Assembly (NCBI GenBank): GCA_963845445.1
Contig: CAWJSE010000002.1
Coordinates: 1,612,001 to 1,676,000, forward strand
Direction of reading: 5' to 3'
DNA length: 64,000 bases
Source of the DNA: JABDBL01 sp963845445
Lineage (GTDB): Bacteria > Cyanobacteriota > Vampirovibrionia > Obscuribacterales > Obscuribacteraceae
Under the pieces are notes generated by a model that had not been told where the DNA came from, searched no databases, and worked only from the letters and a program-made list of their open reading frames with translations. Both the position numbers and the translations under genes were made by a program. Shown piece by piece: positions 18,804 through 28,174 of the stretch (its first letter is position 1; every line of letters starts with the position of its first letter).

Positions 18804-20357
18804 TTGCAGTGCCTGCATGAAAAATACAGCGAAAACCAAATGCGCCAGGAAGGACTAAAAGTTTATACCAATCTTGATCCAAAGGTTGAAGAAATCGCCG
18901 AAGCCACTCTCAATGAATCTATAAAGCATGCTCCTCCCGGAGTAAGCCAGGCAGCTTTAGTGTCTATATCAGTGGCCGATGGCGCCGTGCTGGCATTGGT
19001 AGGTGGAGTGGGAAATTTTTGGAAGAATCAATTTAATCGAGCCACCAATCCTCATACAGTCGGATCATCTTTCAAACCGTTTGTTTACTTAACTGCATTT
19101 TTAGAAGGTCTTGCTACGCCCGACTCAGGAATTGATGATAGCCCTTTAGTTGTTCATCAAGGCTGGGGCATGCCAGACTACATTCCAAAAAATTTCGACC
19201 ACAAGTTCTACGGACATATAACTGTGCGCAAAGCACTCTGCTTATCGCGTAATATTCCTGCCTTACGCATGGCACAAAAAGTAGGAATTAACAATGTAAT
19301 CGAAACCGCAAGGCTGGCAGGGATTCGGGCAAAATTAGATGCCAATCTTTCCTTAGCACTGGGCAGTTCTGCTATTTCACCTTTGGATATGGCGGGAGCA
19401 TATTCTACTTTTGCCCGTGATGGTATAGCTATAAAACCCTCTGTCTTGCGCCGCATTGAGAATAACAAAGGTTTAGTTAAAGAAATCTTCAATGAACCAA
19501 AAACTAGAGTATTCCCTCCCGAACCCGTTTCCGAACTTATTGACGTCTTACAAGACGTCGTTAGAATGGGCACGGGCACCCAAGCTAAATTAGCCGATCG
19601 TCCCGTAGCCGGTAAAACAGGTACAGCCGATGAAGGAAAGGATATCTGGTTTATAGGATTTACGCCTGATCTAGTCACAGCAGTTTGGGGCGGCAACGAC
19701 GACAATTTACCCATACCCGGACATAACGTTACAGGGGGAGTGGTAATGGCAAAAATTTGGCAAAAGTACAACAAAGCTTATTATGAAGCTTTTAAGACAC
19801 CGGCAGGTAACTTTCCTACTTATGATAAAAAGCTCGCGCTACAAAAATACAATAGCCTTGCTCAAAGCCAAGAAAAAATTGATATGCCCAGCACCACCAC
19901 TCAAATAAAGGAAGGCAATACTGATTTTATGCAACCCAAAGTTGAAAAAATAGAAGAGAACAAAGAAGTCCCGATTGTAGAATCTATTCAACCTAACGAA
20001 TCTAAGCCCGTCGAACATTTGCCGGGCACAAGACTAGTGCCAGAACAATCATCTGCTCAAATAAATAAGCCAATGGTAGATCCAGTTGTGGAGCCGGTTA
20101 CGCCATTACCAGCTCCAGCAGAGGTACGTACCAAAAGCAAAGCCATAACTCCAGCAGTTGCACCACAAATAGTGCACTTCTCACCCTCGATACCACAGCC
20201 AACTCTATCTGCTCAAAGTCCCTCTTTAGCGCCTGCACTAACATCAAACACAACCTCAGATATCGGTAGCTCTGGTGCCTCCACCACATCAGCAGAGAAT
20301 TCTACCCGCAGACTTTATCCATATCAACAAAAATCTCTTTACCGACCAGCACAATGA
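18804..20357 (+). CDS. Class A penicillin-binding protein, transpeptidase part
   Basis: Second part of the frameshifted PBP1A-type gene. The coding frame really resumes at about 18782 (YPYYISYVLQ). Transpeptidase motifs are intact: GSSFKPFVY with the acyl-accepting Ser (SxxK), SRNIPALR (SxN), and KTGTADEGKD (KTG). A tail of about 180 residues follows (about 335-517), rich in Pro, Ser, Thr and Gln, which looks disordered and probably spans the wall. The stop overlaps the next start (ATGA at 20354). Both catalytic domains are intact apart from one missing base, so either a consensus error or a recent mutation separates them. Confidence 0.9.
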   Translation: MQCLHEKYSENQMRQEGLKVYTNLDPKVEEIAEATLNESIKHAPPGVSQAALVSISVADGAVLALVGGVGNFWKNQFNRATNPHTVGSSFKPFVYLTAFLEGLATPDSGIDDSPLVVHQGWGMPDYIPKNFDHKFYGHITVRKALCLSRNIPALRMAQKVGINNVIETARLAGIRAKLDANLSLALGSSAISPLDMAGAYSTFARDGIAIKPSVLRRIENNKGLVKEIFNEPKTRVFPPEPVSELIDVLQDVVRMGTGTQAKLADRPVAGKTGTADEGKDIWFIGFTPDLVTAVWGGNDDNLPIPGHNVTGGVVMAKIWQKYNKAYYEAFKTPAGNFPTYDKKLALQKYNSLAQSQEKIDMPSTTTQIKEGNTDFMQPKVEKIEENKEVPIVESIQPNESKPVEHLPGTRLVPEQSSAQINKPMVDPVVEPVTPLPAPAEVRTKSKAITPAVAPQIVHFSPSIPQPTLSAQSPSLAPALTSNTTSDIGSSGASTTSAENSTRRLYPYQQKSLYRPAQ

Positions 20358-20812
20358 TAGAAAATAAAGCACAGTCACTGCAAGAACAGAACCGCCTAGA
20401 ACAATGTTTCGGCTGTGGAACGAATAATCCAAAGGGATTACACATAGAAAGCTTTTGGCAGGGTGATGAATCGGTTTGTACTTTTCGGGCAGAAGGACAC
20501 TATCATGGTGGCAAACCAAATATAGTTTATGGTGGCTTAATTGCTTCTTTAATCGATTGCCACTCTTGCAATACTGCTATTTCCAATGCTTACATAGAAG
20601 AAAATCGTAGCCCTGGTACTGAACCGTTAATAGTCTATTTAACCGCCCAGCTCAATGTTACCTATATTAAACCAACACCCTTGGACCAACCCATCAATCT
20701 GAGAGCCAAAATAATTAGCACAGAAGAGAGAAAGACTTGGGTAGAATGTGTAGTCATGTCCGGTAATGAAATTTGCGCTCGGGCCAAAGTATTAGCCGTG
20801 CGCGCAAATTAA
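20354..20812 (+). CDS. PaaI-type hotdog-fold thioesterase
   Basis: 152 residues of the acyl-CoA thioesterase hotdog family. The central helix segment reads NIVYGGLIASLIDCHSCNTA, with the GG-x-x-x-x-x-x-D pattern typical of PaaI-like enzymes, followed by the strand block LTAQLNVTYIKPTPLDQPINL. An N-terminal CFGCGTNNPKGL motif is shared with many thioesterases of this group. It overlaps the stop of the penicillin-binding protein by four bases (translational coupling) and faces the acyl-CoA synthetase gene tail to tail. It likely hydrolyses an acyl-CoA; the substrate is unknown. Confidence 0.85.
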   Translation: MIENKAQSLQEQNRLEQCFGCGTNNPKGLHIESFWQGDESVCTFRAEGHYHGGKPNIVYGGLIASLIDCHSCNTAISNAYIEENRSPGTEPLIVYLTAQLNVTYIKPTPLDQPINLRAKIISTEERKTWVECVVMSGNEICARAKVLAVRAN

Positions 20813-20921
20813 CAGCCAGAAGGCACCGTAGGCACAGTTGGGACAATGCCATTTGTTGGCAGATAAGAAAGACCAGAAGCGCACTGAGAAAATGTCTTAG
20901 CAGGCTCCATATGGAATCGTC

Positions 20922-22769
20922 CTAGTTAACGCTAGTCGCATAGAGGCTTTCAATTTTATCAGCGTGCTTTTGCTTTAATACATTGCGCTTTATCTTTAAA
21001 GTTGCAGTGAGCTCGCCGTCATCTACCGATAAATCTCTGTCTAAAACAGAAAAATGCTTAATGCATTCATACTCAGCCAATTCGCCACGTTTAGCATTAA
21101 TTTCTTTCTTGAGATACTGATACATTTCTTTTGATGCCGCTAATTCAACATACTCTTCGTATTGCCAACCCTGTTCACGAGCTATTTCCATTGCTCCACG
21201 TTCATCCAAAGTAAGCAACGCTACTAGATGCTTGGTTCTATCACCAAAAACAACAGCCTGGCTAATGGGAGAAATTGTTTTCAAAACACATTCAATGCGC
21301 TGAGGCGCTATATTCTTACCAGCAGCATTCACAATCAAATCTTTTTTGCGATCTGTAATTTTCAAATATCCGTCTTCATCTATCAAGCCAATGTCTCCGG
21401 TAGCAAACCAGCCGTCCGTAAATGATTCATTAGTAGCTTGGGGATCTTTAAAATAACCATTGAAAATACTAGGCCCTTTCACAAGTATTTCTCCATCCTC
21501 GCTAATTTTTATCTCAATTGAAGATAAAGAAGGGCCTACAGTACCTGGCTTGACCTGCTCTAGACGATTCACATTAGTTGGAGCAGCAGTTTCGGTTAGG
21601 CCATATCCTTCGAGAGCTGGAATACCAATGGCATTAAAAAAGTACAGCACAGCAGGCGGTGCTGGTGCCCCACCACAAACGACAAAGCGTAAGCGCTTGC
21701 CGATTCGGGCGCGAAATTTGCTCAAGACTAATTTATCAGCTAGCCAGTATTTCAACTTCAAAGATTGCGGCACAGTCTGTTTAAGAGCTCGATAACTTAC
21801 TACCTCCTGACCTACCAAGAGCGCCCAATCAATAAGCTTCTTGGCTCGCGCAGAGGCACCAGAAATACCATTTTTTACTTTAGTATGAATACTCTCCAAT
21901 ACTCTTGGAACCATTACCATTACGGTAGGTTCTATCTCGCCAAGATTTTTGGACATAGTTTCAATCGATTCTGCAAACGCACAGATACAGCCAGAATACA
22001 ACCAGTAATACTCCCCGCATACTCGCTCAAAAACATGCGAAATCGGTAAATAAGAAAAATAAATATCATCTTCATTGATCGGAATTACTTCAGGTAAATC
22101 GCTCAATACCGCAAGAATATTTGCATGCGTTAGCGGCACACCTTTAGGAGTACCTGTTGTACCCGATGTATAAATTACAGTAGCAATCTCATCGGCGCTG
22201 CCTTCCTGAAGGCACTGCTTAATCAGTTCCGGCTCATCATTCTTTAAGTCTTCGCCCAGTGAACACAACTCGTTTAAATGAATCAACTTATTTTCTAGCT
22301 TTTGATACTTAGACTTGAGCAAATCCCATTCAGGCTCTCTTTTGTTCAAGGACGGCAAATAAATGATTTTCTGCAAGCCAGTAAGTTCTTCATTAATGTT
22401 AGCTATTTTTTCTAATTGTTTCTCGCTAGCTACAAAAATCGCTTTTGCTTCGGAATTATTCAATATATATTCAAGATCAGCGTTTGAGCTATTCGGGTAA
22501 ATTGGAACAGATATTGCTCTCAATCCTATGATGGCCAGATCCGCCGCCACCCATAAGTAAGACGTTTGTGAAAAAATTGCCACCGTGTCCGAAGCATTAA
22601 TTGGAATAGTAGCCAAGCCAAAGGCTATTTCTTCAACCAGCGCAGAGAATTCTTTCCAGGACATTGATTGATAAAGAGGATTTAATTGCTTATAACGCAA
22701 GGCGGTTTTGCTTCCCAGCTTTTGCGCCTGATTAAAAAATAATTGTCCAATAGTGTCAGATAACGTCAT
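20922..22769 (-). CDS. Long-chain fatty acid-CoA ligase (AMP-forming)
   Basis: 615 residues of the ANL adenylating family, long-chain acyl-CoA synthetase branch. Core motifs are the P-loop VIYTSGTTGTPKGVPLTH (about residue 200), YLPISHVFERV, the A5 motif EGYGLTETAAP (about 390), FATGDIG, and the hinge/catalytic-Lys region DRKKDLIVNAAGKNIAPQ. It activates fatty acids to acyl-AMP and then acyl-CoA at the membrane. The alpha/beta hydrolase 96 bases upstream on the same strand could supply fatty acids, so a two-gene lipid-turnover operon is likely. Confidence 0.95.
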   Translation of the reverse strand: MTLSDTIGQLFFNQAQKLGSKTALRYKQLNPLYQSMSWKEFSALVEEIAFGLATIPINASDTVAIFSQTSYLWVAADLAIIGLRAISVPIYPNSSNADLEYILNNSEAKAIFVASEKQLEKIANINEELTGLQKIIYLPSLNKREPEWDLLKSKYQKLENKLIHLNELCSLGEDLKNDEPELIKQCLQEGSADEIATVIYTSGTTGTPKGVPLTHANILAVLSDLPEVIPINEDDIYFSYLPISHVFERVCGEYYWLYSGCICAFAESIETMSKNLGEIEPTVMVMVPRVLESIHTKVKNGISGASARAKKLIDWALLVGQEVVSYRALKQTVPQSLKLKYWLADKLVLSKFRARIGKRLRFVVCGGAPAPPAVLYFFNAIGIPALEGYGLTETAAPTNVNRLEQVKPGTVGPSLSSIEIKISEDGEILVKGPSIFNGYFKDPQATNESFTDGWFATGDIGLIDEDGYLKITDRKKDLIVNAAGKNIAPQRIECVLKTISPISQAVVFGDRTKHLVALLTLDERGAMEIAREQGWQYEEYVELAASKEMYQYLKKEINAKRGELAEYECIKHFSVLDRDLSVDDGELTATLKIKRNVLKQKHADKIESLYATSVN

Positions 22770-22865
22770 AATCCCCGCTTGCTCGAAGCCAGTCGCCTTG
22801 GTATAGATGTCAACACTGTAGTACCGCTCATTATAGCGAGACTCGCCAAAATTAAAAGGTTATAT

Positions 22866-23756
22866 TTACCTAGCCCTTTGCTTATTAATTAAGTTTGTCT
22901 TTTCCACTGCTTCTCCTTTCATGACCGAATTGCTCCAGTCTATAAGCAAATTCGCGACTTGATCGATCGCTAGGTCAAGCGTTAAGTCATGCATAGCATT
23001 GGGCATAATTGTCTTTTTTTTATTTGTTGAATTAATTCGTCTAAAAACTAATTCACTCACTCTGTTGTCCACAATGCCGTCCTTACCAGCAGTAATCAAG
23101 AAAAACGGACATTCCAAATTAATCTTTTTCATCTGCAAAAATTGGGTCAACAAAAATAAGTCTAAAAACATTTTGCCTGGTACAGCCCGCCTGCGATCTT
23201 GATCATTGTCTAACCAGAATTTTACCTGCTCATTTTTTGTAATTAATTCTGTCCCATAAGGCAATACAATCTCAGTATTTGGCTCGATTAAAGCTTTGAA
23301 CAATTCCACGATTTGATAAGACAGAGGAAAAACTTTAGGACTTCCGGCAAAACCTGGCGACAGTAAAGCTAGTCCACTTGGCTTGATGGATTGGCAGGCT
23401 CGTAAAGCCAGCAAAGCACCCATACTGTTGCCTACTAAAAATACGGGTTTATTGTCCATAATAGAATGTAAATATTTACTCGCCTTTTCTATATCCCCTA
23501 ACCAATTATTCATATTAATATCAATCTCATTTTTGCGTTTGCCAAATCCTCTGAGATCCAAAGCCAAACCGAAAATATGCTTTATCTTTAATCGTCGAGC
23601 CAACGCTTCAAACCAGCCACTGTGGCCTCCTAAACCATGCACCAGCAAAAAAGCGGCATTGCTTTCTGAGGCAATGCCCCAGCTCCGGCAAGGAATTTCA
23701 TTATCAATTTCCAAGAGAGTCGCTGTAGGTGTTAAATTGATTTCTATATTAGCCAT
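22866..23756 (-). CDS. Alpha/beta hydrolase, monoacylglycerol lipase-like
   Basis: 296 residues with the alpha/beta hydrolase fold. The motif LLVHGLGGHSGWF forms the oxyanion hole, the nucleophile elbow is GNSMGALLALRA (Ser near residue 111), the acid is in TAGKDGIVDN and the catalytic His in NAMHDLTLD. The layout matches lysophospholipase or monoglyceride lipase proteins (Hydrolase_4 type). No signal peptide is seen, so it is probably cytoplasmic. It sits just upstream of the acyl-CoA synthetase, which fits release and then activation of fatty acids. Confidence 0.85.
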   Translation of the reverse strand: MANIEINLTPTATLLEIDNEIPCRSWGIASESNAAFLLVHGLGGHSGWFEALARRLKIKHIFGLALDLRGFGKRKNEIDINMNNWLGDIEKASKYLHSIMDNKPVFLVGNSMGALLALRACQSIKPSGLALLSPGFAGSPKVFPLSYQIVELFKALIEPNTEIVLPYGTELITKNEQVKFWLDNDQDRRRAVPGKMFLDLFLLTQFLQMKKINLECPFFLITAGKDGIVDNRVSELVFRRINSTNKKKTIMPNAMHDLTLDLAIDQVANLLIDWSNSVMKGEAVEKTNLINKQRAR

Positions 23757-23811
23757 ACAAGTTATTATAGCTATTAGACTAAGTCATTTGTTGATTACTT
23801 GAAGGTTGAGC

Positions 23812-25326
23812 ATGGCACAGGAAAAGATAAAAAACCAAAAAGCCACTACCCGTGGTTATACGCTCACTGCGTTTATTTTAATTGCCATCGCATCAACTGC
23901 TCTCATAATCGTTTCTGTTAGACATTTTATGTTTCAGCAGACACCATTTAGTACAGCTGTATCTTTAATCAAATCAGGGAAATCCGCATCAGCCTTGCCT
24001 ATACTCGAAGATCTATCTATACATCATCCTGAGAATGCCGACATTTTTCCCTGGTTAGCGATGGGATATTTAAACTGTGGCAGAATCGCCGAAGGCAGAA
24101 TTGCTCTAGATACAGCATTAAGAATGGGTTTACCCCCATCAGAAGTAACCGATGCAGTCACTACTTATGCTAACTTTTATGAGCATCGGGAAGACTTCGA
24201 AGAAGCAGAAAAACTGCTAAGCTCCGCTAGTACCAATTGTCCGACGCTTCAATTAAACGAGAGCAGCGCAAAGCTCCATCTAAAATGGGGGGAATCAGAA
24301 CTAAAAAATAACAATATTGAAGAAGCACTCTCTCATTTCGAAAAAGCTAACAGTCTCAATAATTTCGTACAAGAACCTTTAAGCTCAATTATCCCGCGCC
24401 ACTTAGCCGAAACATATAAACAACTCGCAATCATCTGCGAAGAACAAAAGAATGATGCTAAAGCAATCAGCTCTTTAGAGAAAAGCCTGGAAGTGCTTGA
24501 CGATCCTTCCACCAGAATGTATTTGGCGCAAATATATGCTCAAGTGAATCAAACTCAAAAAGCCATTGAGAATTATCAAATTGTGGCTGACGCTGATATC
24601 AATAATCTCGAAGCCAGGCACCGTCTTATAGACCTTCTCATCCAATCCGGAAATTATTCGCAAGCCCAAGAAGCGCTGGGCGACCTTATTGATAAAGAGA
24701 AAAGCGTGGAAAACTATGAGCAATTAGTAGAAGTATCTCTACGACTCAAGAATTATGCCAGGGCGGTCCATGCTCTCGAAGATGCATGTGAGCTGGGCGT
24801 AAAAGCAGATTTACTCAAGCAATTGTTAACCGTTCTCAACGAATGGCAAGCTGTCCTTACTCAAAACCAGAAAACCGACGAAGCAGCTTCTGTTAAGGGA
24901 CATGCCGAGCGGGTCGCTGAACAATTAAATGAAGTTCTGCTGGAAGAAGCTAAGGATGAAAGCTCACTAACAGATAACAAAAACAATTTTGCTTCTGCAA
25001 AAGATCTCCCCGTAGCCCTTATTTCTTCTCGTATTTGGCTTTCTGAAGGCAGCCTTACACCCGAGGGCGAAATCAAAATAAAAAACATCACCGGCAAACC
25101 AGTACACGATTTGACTTTGACAGCAGTATTCTACGATCATAATTTAGGACATAATAATGGCACCGTTATATTACCTGTTGTCACACCCACCTCTGTTCCA
25201 TTTTCAGCCGGCAGCTCTCGCACTTTATACTTTTCATGTCCCAACACGGTAAGATCAGACCATCGCCTGGGAGTAAAACTTTTTTGGAACGGATATTTTC
25301 TTAAAGAATTTCCTGTTGCCAAGTAA
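23812..25326 (+). CDS. Membrane-anchored TPR protein with C-terminal beta domain
   Basis: One transmembrane helix near residues 20-42 (LTAFILIAIASTALIIVSV) is followed by at least eight TPR-like helical repeats up to about residue 380. A C-terminal beta-rich domain follows (IWLSEGSLTPEGEIKIKNIT... VHDLTLTAVFYD), resembling the FxLYD-type domains of bacterial surface proteins. An earlier TTG start is possible at 23806, but the ATG at 23812 is better placed after AAGG. It is divergent from the hydrolase gene and heads a run of small genes up to the tRNA. It is probably a protein-interaction scaffold; the partner is unknown. Confidence 0.8.
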   Translation: MAQEKIKNQKATTRGYTLTAFILIAIASTALIIVSVRHFMFQQTPFSTAVSLIKSGKSASALPILEDLSIHHPENADIFPWLAMGYLNCGRIAEGRIALDTALRMGLPPSEVTDAVTTYANFYEHREDFEEAEKLLSSASTNCPTLQLNESSAKLHLKWGESELKNNNIEEALSHFEKANSLNNFVQEPLSSIIPRHLAETYKQLAIICEEQKNDAKAISSLEKSLEVLDDPSTRMYLAQIYAQVNQTQKAIENYQIVADADINNLEARHRLIDLLIQSGNYSQAQEALGDLIDKEKSVENYEQLVEVSLRLKNYARAVHALEDACELGVKADLLKQLLTVLNEWQAVLTQNQKTDEAASVKGHAERVAEQLNEVLLEEAKDESSLTDNKNNFASAKDLPVALISSRIWLSEGSLTPEGEIKIKNITGKPVHDLTLTAVFYDHNLGHNNGTVILPVVTPTSVPFSAGSSRTLYFSCPNTVRSDHRLGVKLFWNGYFLKEFPVAK

Positions 25327-25350
25327 TAAACTTAGATAGGTGAAACAAAT

Positions 25351-25788
25351 TTGAATATTGAGATTAGCGAAAAGCCCTGCCGTCATGAATACGTAAAAAT
25401 CTTTCAGCGCAAGTATAAAGAATTGGGGCGCCGCCTTGTTTCGACAAGAGGTTATTTACCCACTGGTTTCTCCAATAAGGACTTTGCTTTCTTAACTAGT
25501 GGAGCCTACTGTTTCTGCACCAAATGCCGCAAACGCCTATTTCCGACTCGCCATGAAGCAGCTAAACCAGCAATCACAAATTTGCCAGATCAAATATTGG
25601 ATATTCAAATTAGCGAACCAACAGATAATATCTGGGTAGAAGAAGCTGCGGAGATAAATCAAACTACCTCCCAAGAAATAGAAGTAGAGGAATTACAAAT
25701 AGAAGCAACAGAAGTAAGTGATATCGTAGACAAAGAAATATCAGTCAGTCAGCAAAGCAGCACTGCAGAAGAAGATGGAGGAGAATAA
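25351..25788 (+). CDS. Hypothetical protein with CxxC-type zinc-binding segment
   Basis: 145 residues starting with TTG after AGGTGA. The N-terminal half holds an early Cys-Arg-His-Glu and a cluster YCFCTKCRKRLFPTRHE, which could bind zinc. The C-terminal half is very acidic (Glu/Asp-rich, low complexity) and probably disordered. It lies 24 bases after the TPR gene and 2 bases before a 44-residue membrane peptide, so these genes are probably cotranscribed. I do not recognise the family. Confidence 0.7.
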   Translation: MNIEISEKPCRHEYVKIFQRKYKELGRRLVSTRGYLPTGFSNKDFAFLTSGAYCFCTKCRKRLFPTRHEAAKPAITNLPDQILDIQISEPTDNIWVEEAAEINQTTSQEIEVEELQIEATEVSDIVDKEISVSQQSSTAEEDGGE

Positions 25789-25790
25789 AA

Positions 25791-25925
25791 ATGGGTAAAT
25801 TAATAAGTGGTTTGGTATTCAGCATGATGATTTTCCCACCCTTATATATCGCTTTGAGGTTTTTAAAATGGTCTTGGCGATCTTTAGAAAAAGAATTGAG
25901 TGATGATTCAACAACTAATTCATGA
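25791..25925 (+). CDS. Small membrane protein (44 aa)
   Basis: A 44-codon gene starting with ATG two bases after the previous stop and preceded by GGAGGAG. Its stop overlaps the next start as ATGA. It has one hydrophobic helix (LISGLVFSMMIFPPLYIAL) followed by a basic and then acidic tail. The tight overlaps on both sides and the strong ribosome binding site support it as a real small gene. Function unknown. Confidence 0.7.
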   Translation: MGKLISGLVFSMMIFPPLYIALRFLKWSWRSLEKELSDDSTTNS

Positions 25926-26521
25926 CTAAATATTTACTACGCATATTTAAAATTTCTCTTGTCAGCACCTTCGGCTTCGGGGGCGGCATAGGTTTATTGG
26001 TATTTATTATTGTTATGACCACTAAAGGCAATGAGCATGCAGTAGCCTATGGACTAACAGCAGGTATTGTTTTTGGACTTATTTTTACCACACTATTCTT
26101 TTGCGTCATGATGCCACTTGATGTGTTATCGCGTTTTCTTCTCACTAAAAGCAGCAAGGGCGGACAAGTTTCAGGATTCCTAGACAGCGAACAAATAAGA
26201 GAATTAGCATTAAAAGGCACTAGCAAGCATGTACACTTTGTGGGTCGGCAAGCTTTACTGGCAATTCCTGGTATTAAAGATGTTCACGACGATATGGCAA
26301 ATGGCCGCATGAGCGGCTCAACAAGCGCTAGTTGGCGCTCGGCCGGCGAAAAGCTAGAAGTACAAGTGATAAAAAAAGATGCTGGACAATTTATTTTACG
26401 CTGCTCAAGTCAACCATCCATGAGAAATGTAGTTTTTGACTATGGCAAGAATTTTGACAATGTTGAAATCTGGAAAAAAAAGGCAACAGAATTTATGCTT
26501 ACCGGAGTGGGCTTCAATTAA
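25922..26521 (+). CDS. Membrane protein of unknown function (199 aa)
   Basis: Two N-terminal transmembrane helices (about residues 14-35 and 42-65) precede a soluble C-terminal part with no motif I recognise. Its start overlaps the stop of the 44-residue peptide (ATGA), so it ends a four-gene operon starting at 23812. The stop lies 82 bases before the tRNA gene. Confidence 0.75.
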   Translation: MTKYLLRIFKISLVSTFGFGGGIGLLVFIIVMTTKGNEHAVAYGLTAGIVFGLIFTTLFFCVMMPLDVLSRFLLTKSSKGGQVSGFLDSEQIRELALKGTSKHVHFVGRQALLAIPGIKDVHDDMANGRMSGSTSASWRSAGEKLEVQVIKKDAGQFILRCSSQPSMRNVVFDYGKNFDNVEIWKKKATEFMLTGVGFN

Positions 26522-26603
26522 AGACTTTCTCTAGTAGCGCTCTAGGAAATTGCTAAAATACTAATAAGTAGAAGGAAAATTAGCCATAAAATTGATTGTA
26601 AGT

Positions 26604-26676
26604 GCGGGTGTAGCTCAGTTGGTAGAGCGATAGCTTCCCAAGCTATAGGTCGCGAGTTCGAACCTCGTCGCCCGCT
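26604..26676 (+). tRNA. tRNA-Gly (anticodon CCC)
   Basis: A 73-base cloverleaf. The acceptor stem GCGGGTG pairs with CGCCCGC, the D arm contains TAGCTCAGTTGGTAGAGC, the anticodon stem ATAGC/GCTAT encloses loop TTCCCAA (anticodon CCC, glycine codon GGG), and the T arm has loop TTCGAAC. The discriminator base is T and no CCA is encoded. Its 3' part from the anticodon loop onward is the attachment site of two tandem integrative elements and is fully preserved. Confidence 0.97.
26635..26676 (+). repeat. Attachment site attL (42 bp, inside tRNA-Gly)
   Basis: The 42 bases from the anticodon loop to the discriminator base of tRNA-Gly occur exactly again at 40941-40982 and 55767-55808, same orientation. 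This is the typical target of P4-type tyrosine integrases, which regenerate the tRNA 3' end on insertion. This copy is the left end of element 1. Confidence 0.95.
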
Positions 26677-27171
26677 GACCTTCTTACTAAGCTTCCAAGA
26701 GCTTATGTTATTTCCAAGTAAGCATCTAGTAAGCACATTTGCTGAGAGACTGCTTGCCAAATGCCGCAGTTTTAGCTAGTCAAACCATGCTGCGACCAGC
26801 TCAGGCAGCCAATCCCATTGAATTAGAAATGAAAGTCCCTCGCATTGATGGCGGGTGGGGGTGGAGTACGGCATATCGACAGCTCACGCGCAAGGGATAG
26901 AGAATGTCCATCTTTGCGATAGAGAAAAAAATCATACTTGACACTTTTGACATTGCTTACACTTTTTAAATTGTGTTACACCACTTTCAATACCATGACC
27001 AAAATTGCTAAAAAACAAAAAAAATTACGGACAATTTTTGATAACAGCACAATAATTTTAGGAACAACGCAACAAGTCTCAAGATGATCGATATATCAAC
27101 AAAGAATGTTAGAATCAGAGGTGTAGAGTAGGGTAGCGCGGTGATACACGGATAAAAAAGGGAGGCGAAAA
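26677..27171. other. Left end of element 1, non-coding
   Basis: About 495 bases with no credible gene. It contains the left arm-type repeat (26717-26740) and an AT-rich stretch ending in the GGGAGG ribosome binding site of the next gene. TTGACA-like words near 26938 and 26952 could belong to a promoter, but I cannot match a good -10 box. Confidence 0.5.
26717..26740. repeat. Element 1 arm-type integrase site, left copy
   Basis: 24 bases containing AGTAAGCATCTAGTAAGCAC, i.e. two AGTAAGCA half-units nine bases apart. The same sequence with one change (T to C) is at 40790-40813 by the other end of the element, same orientation. Paired short direct repeats inside both ends are typical integrase arm-binding sites. 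Confidence 0.75.
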
Positions 27172-27660
27172 ATGGGTACTACATTGGATATTTCTCCGTC
27201 GTCTCGATTACTCCCAACTACAACTGAACGTAGACAGCACCTAAAAAAGATTGGTTTTCAAAAAGGTAAGTCTGGCAATAAAAAAGGCAGACCGAAGCTA
27301 AATGAGACTGTGCGCAACATTGCGCGTAGATATTCTATAGAAGCAGTCTGTAAACTAATCAAAATAATGCGTGATCCTAGAAGTACATTTTATTTGCAAA
27401 TGCAGGCATCGCGAGCAATTTTGTCGATGGGATTTCATAAAAACGAAAGTATGCAAAAGTTAAAATTTATGCGGGTTTGGCGGCACATGGAATACAGCCG
27501 ACTGACAGCACTGGGCATAGATGAGATGAGAGCAAATGAGTTGGTAGAAGCGCAGTGTTCCACAAATTCGACAATCAAACGATTCGCCCAGCAAGAGGCG
27601 GAAGCGGAAATAGAATTGCACGGGCTTGCGCTAGAAGAAAACTACGCTGCAGATTTATAG
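27172..27660 (+). CDS. Phage-type small protein with DUF5681-like N-terminus
   Basis: 162 residues. Residues about 33-45 read KGKSGNKKGRPK, matching the GxSGNxxGRP signature of DUF5681-type proteins found in phages and islands, where they often lie near terminase-like genes. The rest is helical and charged. A GGGAGG ribosome binding site precedes the ATG. It is the first gene of element 1 and is convergent with the small gene at 27670. A DNA-binding role is possible but not shown. Confidence 0.65.
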   Translation: MGTTLDISPSSRLLPTTTERRQHLKKIGFQKGKSGNKKGRPKLNETVRNIARRYSIEAVCKLIKIMRDPRSTFYLQMQASRAILSMGFHKNESMQKLKFMRVWRHMEYSRLTALGIDEMRANELVEAQCSTNSTIKRFAQQEAEAEIELHGLALEENYAADL

Positions 27661-27669
27661 CGCGAGCAT

Positions 27670-27954
27670 TCATGGTTTAGAAGGTGCAGCAGTTGAACCT
27701 GATTCATCCATCTTATCTGCATAATAATTAGCGCCATTGATAAATTGATCTTTAGAGCGCCACTGATTACGTATATCATTGAACAATTTAAAGCCAAGCG
27801 GATTTGATTTTTCGTTTGCAATAATGCCGCATAACGCTGCGGCAGCAAATAAATCTTTCCTGCTAATGGAATTAGTATTGACGGTAGTATCTGCTTTGCA
27901 AATTTGCCCAATAATAATACCCATAAGTAGGGCAATGACTACGTTTTTTACCAT
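27670..27954 (-). CDS. Small secreted or phage-like protein (94 aa)
   Basis: The N-terminus is hydrophobic (VVIALLMGIIIGQICKA), consistent with a signal peptide or lipoprotein-like leader. The middle SRKDLFAAAALCGIIAN resembles the DYFAAxALxGLLA segment found in many small phage proteins of unknown function. An AAGGAG ribosome binding site lies eight bases before the ATG. The leader plus this segment is unusual. Confidence 0.65.
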   Translation of the reverse strand: MVKNVVIALLMGIIIGQICKADTTVNTNSISRKDLFAAAALCGIIANEKSNPLGFKLFNDIRNQWRSKDQFINGANYYADKMDESGSTAAPSKP

Positions 27955-28174
27955 TGTTATAAATCTCCTTATACAGGTGTTTGTTCAGTAGCGAAGAATT
28001 ATACCAGCCGCTCTATTTTCATTCGCCGTAGGAGCAGGCAACTGTCTCTGAATTTGTCATCATGAAAGTATTAACTCTGACCGCGCTCTTCCTGTGTTTG
28101 AGATAACAGTTGCTCAATCCGGAAAATTTAGATTATAAATGCTACTAACCCCACCGGACACACCATTTATAATA

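Noticed and set aside
19208..19774. 188-codon minus-strand open frame opposite the penicillin-binding protein
   Set aside because: Shadow of the transpeptidase domain, where the opposite strand carries SxxK, SxN and KTG motifs.
26542..26760. Open frame of 72 codons across the tRNA gene (minus strand)
   Set aside because: It runs across the tRNA-Gly and its composition follows tRNA bases; no start signals fit. The tRNA explains the region.
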